From Candidatus Cloacimonadota bacterium (GTDB lineage: Bacteria; Hydrothermota; E44-bin80): 6,843 nucleotides of DNA. Position numbers and translations under genes: made by a program. Of this stretch, positions 5,757 to 6,843 are shown one piece after another. The notes beneath the pieces were generated by a model that ran no database searches, was not told the origin of the DNA, and was given only the letters and a program-made list of their open reading frames with translations. The stretch is taken from NCBI GenBank assembly GCA_004375785.1, contig SOKM01000027.1:1-6843 (forward strand), read 5' to 3'. Numbering within the stretch: position 1 is the stretch's first letter; each line of letters starts with the position of its first letter.

Positions 5757-5784
5757 TTGATTTTTCTCTCTCCTGATATATAAT
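5757..5784 (+). promoter_or_regulatory. coaE: Possible coaE promoter
   Basis: TTGATT (5757-5762), a 16-bp spacer, then TATAAT (5779-5784). It overlaps the end of the preceding terminator's T-tract. Initiation would fall near 5791, only about 3 nt before the ATG and past the GAGG at 5786-5789. The message would then be nearly leaderless, or another start site is used. Confidence 0.45.
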
Positions 5785-5793
5785 CGAGGATGT

Positions 5794-6402
5794 ATGAAGA
5801 AAAGAAAATTACTTATAGGTTTGACAGGAAATATTGCATCTGGAAAATCGACCGTTGGGAAAATTCTCAAAGAAAAAGGGATTGCTGTTATTGAAGCCGA
5901 CAGGATTGGATGGAAAATCCTTGAAAGAAAGGAAATAAAAAAAGAAATTCAGGATGCATTTGAAGAAACTAATAAAGAAGGAAAAATAGATAGAAAAAAA
6001 TTAGGGAATATTGTCTTCTCTGATAGAAGAAAACTTGAAAAACTAAATGCTATCGTTCATCCACTACTTCTCCAGAAACTAAAAGAAGAGATAGAAAAAA
6101 GAAAAGATAACATTATAGTGGTAAATGCAGCACTAATTTTTGAGTGGGGAATTGAAAAATGGTTCGATAAAATCATCCTTGTAACTGCAGAGAAAGAAAA
6201 CCGAATTGATAGACTACTCAAAAACAATCTGTCGAGGAAAGGGGCAATTCAAAGAATCAACTCTCAGATGGATGAGAGAGAAAAAGTCAAAAAAAGCGAC
6301 ATCATTATAAAAAATAATGGAACCCTGAAAGGACTCAAGAAAAAAACCCTTAATGTCATACAAGAAATCGCACAGTATATAAACTCTGCACCTAAGTCAT
6401 AA
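5794..6402 (+). CDS. coaE: Dephospho-CoA kinase
   Basis: The 202-residue protein, normal length for CoaE, catalyses ATP-dependent phosphorylation of the 3'-hydroxyl of dephospho-CoA, the last step of coenzyme A synthesis, in the cytoplasm. Evidence: P-loop GLTGNIASGKST (9-20); EADRIG with Asp36, the usual DADxIxH region; IDRKKLGNIVFSDRRKLEKLNAIVHP (65-90), the family core; VVNAALIFEWG (109-119); FDKIILVTAEKENRIDRLL; and the C-terminal RINSQM and SDIIIKNNG motifs. The protein is very rich in Lys and Ile, in keeping with the AT-rich DNA. The ATG is preceded by GAGG (5786-5789); no other start codon precedes the P-loop. It is separated from the selenoprotein gene by a terminator, and nothing downstream on this strand continues it as an operon. 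Confidence 0.95.
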   Translation: MKKRKLLIGLTGNIASGKSTVGKILKEKGIAVIEADRIGWKILERKEIKKEIQDAFEETNKEGKIDRKKLGNIVFSDRRKLEKLNAIVHPLLLQKLKEEIEKRKDNIIVVNAALIFEWGIEKWFDKIILVTAEKENRIDRLLKNNLSRKGAIQRINSQMDEREKVKKSDIIIKNNGTLKGLKKKTLNVIQEIAQYINSAPKS

Positions 6403-6485
6403 CCATATCTAATTTCCAAATCCTCCACAGTTTACAATTTTTTATCCTTTGTGGATTTGGCTGGGCAATACACAAATATCGTTTT

Positions 6486-6506
6486 ATCCGTGCTAATCCG
6501 TGGCTA
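6486..6506. repeat. Tandem repeat ATCCGTG(G)CTA, two units
   Basis: ATCCGTGCTA (6486-6495) is followed at once by ATCCGTGGCTA (6496-6506), identical apart from one inserted G. I recall similar ATCCGTG motifs as dispersed intergenic repeats in genomes of uncultured bacteria; within this window only this pair is seen. Confidence 0.6.
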
Positions 6507-6568
6507 ATATGTTTGGCAGAGTGGTTGGGAAAGAACTAATTGATGTTTTCTCTGCACCCTCTGTGTAT

Positions 6569-6645
6569 AAAAAAAACTGGCAGGTCGACCAAAAGGATTT
6601 TTTGGGTGTGGTGGGATAAAAAAGGGGGGATTAGGCCAACCTGCC
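6569..6645 (-). terminator. Terminator-like 12-bp stem and T-run ending the candidate small RNA
   Basis: The 12-bp stem (6634-6645 with 6579-6590) is followed, after AG, by eight T's on the minus strand. The enclosed region is long (43 nt) but can fold on itself. The polarity is clear, since the plus-strand side has no T-run. Confidence 0.65.
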
Positions 6646-6688
6646 GGGGTTCTTAATTTCAATTTCAAACAACAAATGTTTGCTTAAC
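6569..6688 (-). ncRNA. Candidate C-rich small RNA, unrecognised family
   Basis: A predicted transcript of about 120 nt begins near 6688, downstream of a consensus promoter, and ends in T8 (6569-6576 on the complementary strand). From its 5' end: a hairpin CAAACA/TGTTTG (6666-6682); a single-stranded AT-rich linker; then GGCAGGUUGGCC (6634-6645) pairing with GGUCGACCUGCC (6579-6590) over 12 unbroken pairs, two of them G-U. The 43 nt enclosed include C6, then U6 pairing with A6 around a C-rich 14-nt loop (UCCC, ACCACACCC). The plus-strand version of the long stem has two C-A mismatches instead of wobbles, which supports the minus strand as the functional RNA. No start codon with a Shine-Dalgarno site is seen in it, and it faces coaE convergently. 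C-rich loops in other bacteria pair with Shine-Dalgarno sequences; that role here is inference. Confidence 0.6.
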
Positions 6689-6694
6689 TAACTT

Positions 6695-6723
6695 ACTATA
6701 ATGAATAAAATCCTTTTTGTCAA
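6695..6723 (-). promoter_or_regulatory. Consensus sigma70 promoter for the candidate small RNA
   Basis: The minus strand has TTGACA (6718-6723), exactly 17 bp, then TATAGT (6695-6700): 11 of 12 consensus bases. Architecture and quality equal those of the tRNA and selenoprotein promoters. Predicted start is near 6688. Confidence 0.78.
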
Positions 6724-6843
6724 GTAAAAAATTCCATTTTATTAAAATATTTTTTTTATGCTGTGTGTCATTATGTTTAACACTAAGCTAGTGCCGTTTC
6801 AAATTAAAAATATCTGATGATAAAACTTACATTGAATATGGAG

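Larger units (their letters stand above)
6403..6843. other. Non-coding stretch right of coaE
   Basis: I find no convincing protein gene in these 441 bases. From left to right they hold a loose inverted repeat CCAAATCC/GGATTTGG (6416-6423, 6453-6460) without a T-tract, a short tandem repeat (6486-6506), a candidate minus-strand small RNA with its promoter (6569-6723), and an AT-rich tail with a small hairpin CACTA-AGC-TAGTG (6781-6793). An ATG at 6838-6840 has no Shine-Dalgarno site before it and cannot be judged. A dedicated coaE terminator is not obvious. Confidence 0.7.

Noticed and set aside
6416..6460. coaE terminator formed by CCAAATCC/GGATTTGG
   Set aside because: The loop is nearly 30 nt and the right arm is followed by CTGGGCAAT, with no T-tract.
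6605..6629. G-quadruplex from the G-runs on the plus strand
   Set aside because: The four G-runs would need loops of 6, 8 and zero nt within a G6 run; the minus-strand stem and promoter explain the region better.
6591..6717. Small mobile element bounded by inverted copies of AAAAGGATTTT (6591-6601, 6707-6717)
   Set aside because: Eleven AT-rich bases can match by chance, no target duplication is seen, and one copy is inside the small RNA promoter spacer.

Overview
This AT-rich window (GC judged by eye at about 40% or below) looks like chromosome from an uncultured bacterium. The best clue to lineage is a secreted redox protein that ends in a type-IX-secretion/FlgD-like C-terminal sorting domain. 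Such domains are typical of the Bacteroidetes/FCB assemblage and neighbours such as Cloacimonadota or WOR-3; that placement is inference. Promoters match the sigma70 consensus closely, most genes have strong Shine-Dalgarno sites, every visible stop codon is TAA, and the tRNA gene does not encode its CCA end.

Left part (1-4811), all on the minus strand, read from high to low coordinates: a consensus promoter, tRNA-Ala(CGC), uvrA (DNA excision repair), a stand-alone lysine-ketoglutarate reductase, and the first 69 codons of a saccharopine dehydrogenase that runs off the left edge. The last two encode consecutive steps of the saccharopine route of lysine breakdown. The gaps before each of these two lysine genes carry related short repeats (GTTATTN heptamers followed by GTCATTGCGAG).

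Middle (4812-5756), plus strand: a divergent consensus promoter drives a gene split by an in-frame TGA at 5100-5102. The TGA lies exactly where the first catalytic cysteine of a thioredoxin/TlpA-like WCxxC motif should be (W-TGA-G-G-C). A 7-bp hairpin with a GUA loop begins 10 nt past the TGA and puts its loop at the distance seen in E. coli fdhF. I read this as one 257-residue selenoprotein with a signal peptide, a redoxin domain carrying a UGGC active site, and a C-terminal sorting domain. It ends at a strong intrinsic terminator. This is the highlight of the window.

Right part (5757-6843): coaE (dephospho-CoA kinase, plus strand), then about 440 bases without a protein gene. These bases hold a short tandem repeat and a probable minus-strand small RNA of about 120 nt. 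The RNA has a consensus promoter (TTGACA-17-TATAGT), a C-rich loop, and a 12-bp terminator stem that pairs without mismatch only in the minus-strand RNA. It is convergent with coaE and I do not recognise its family.
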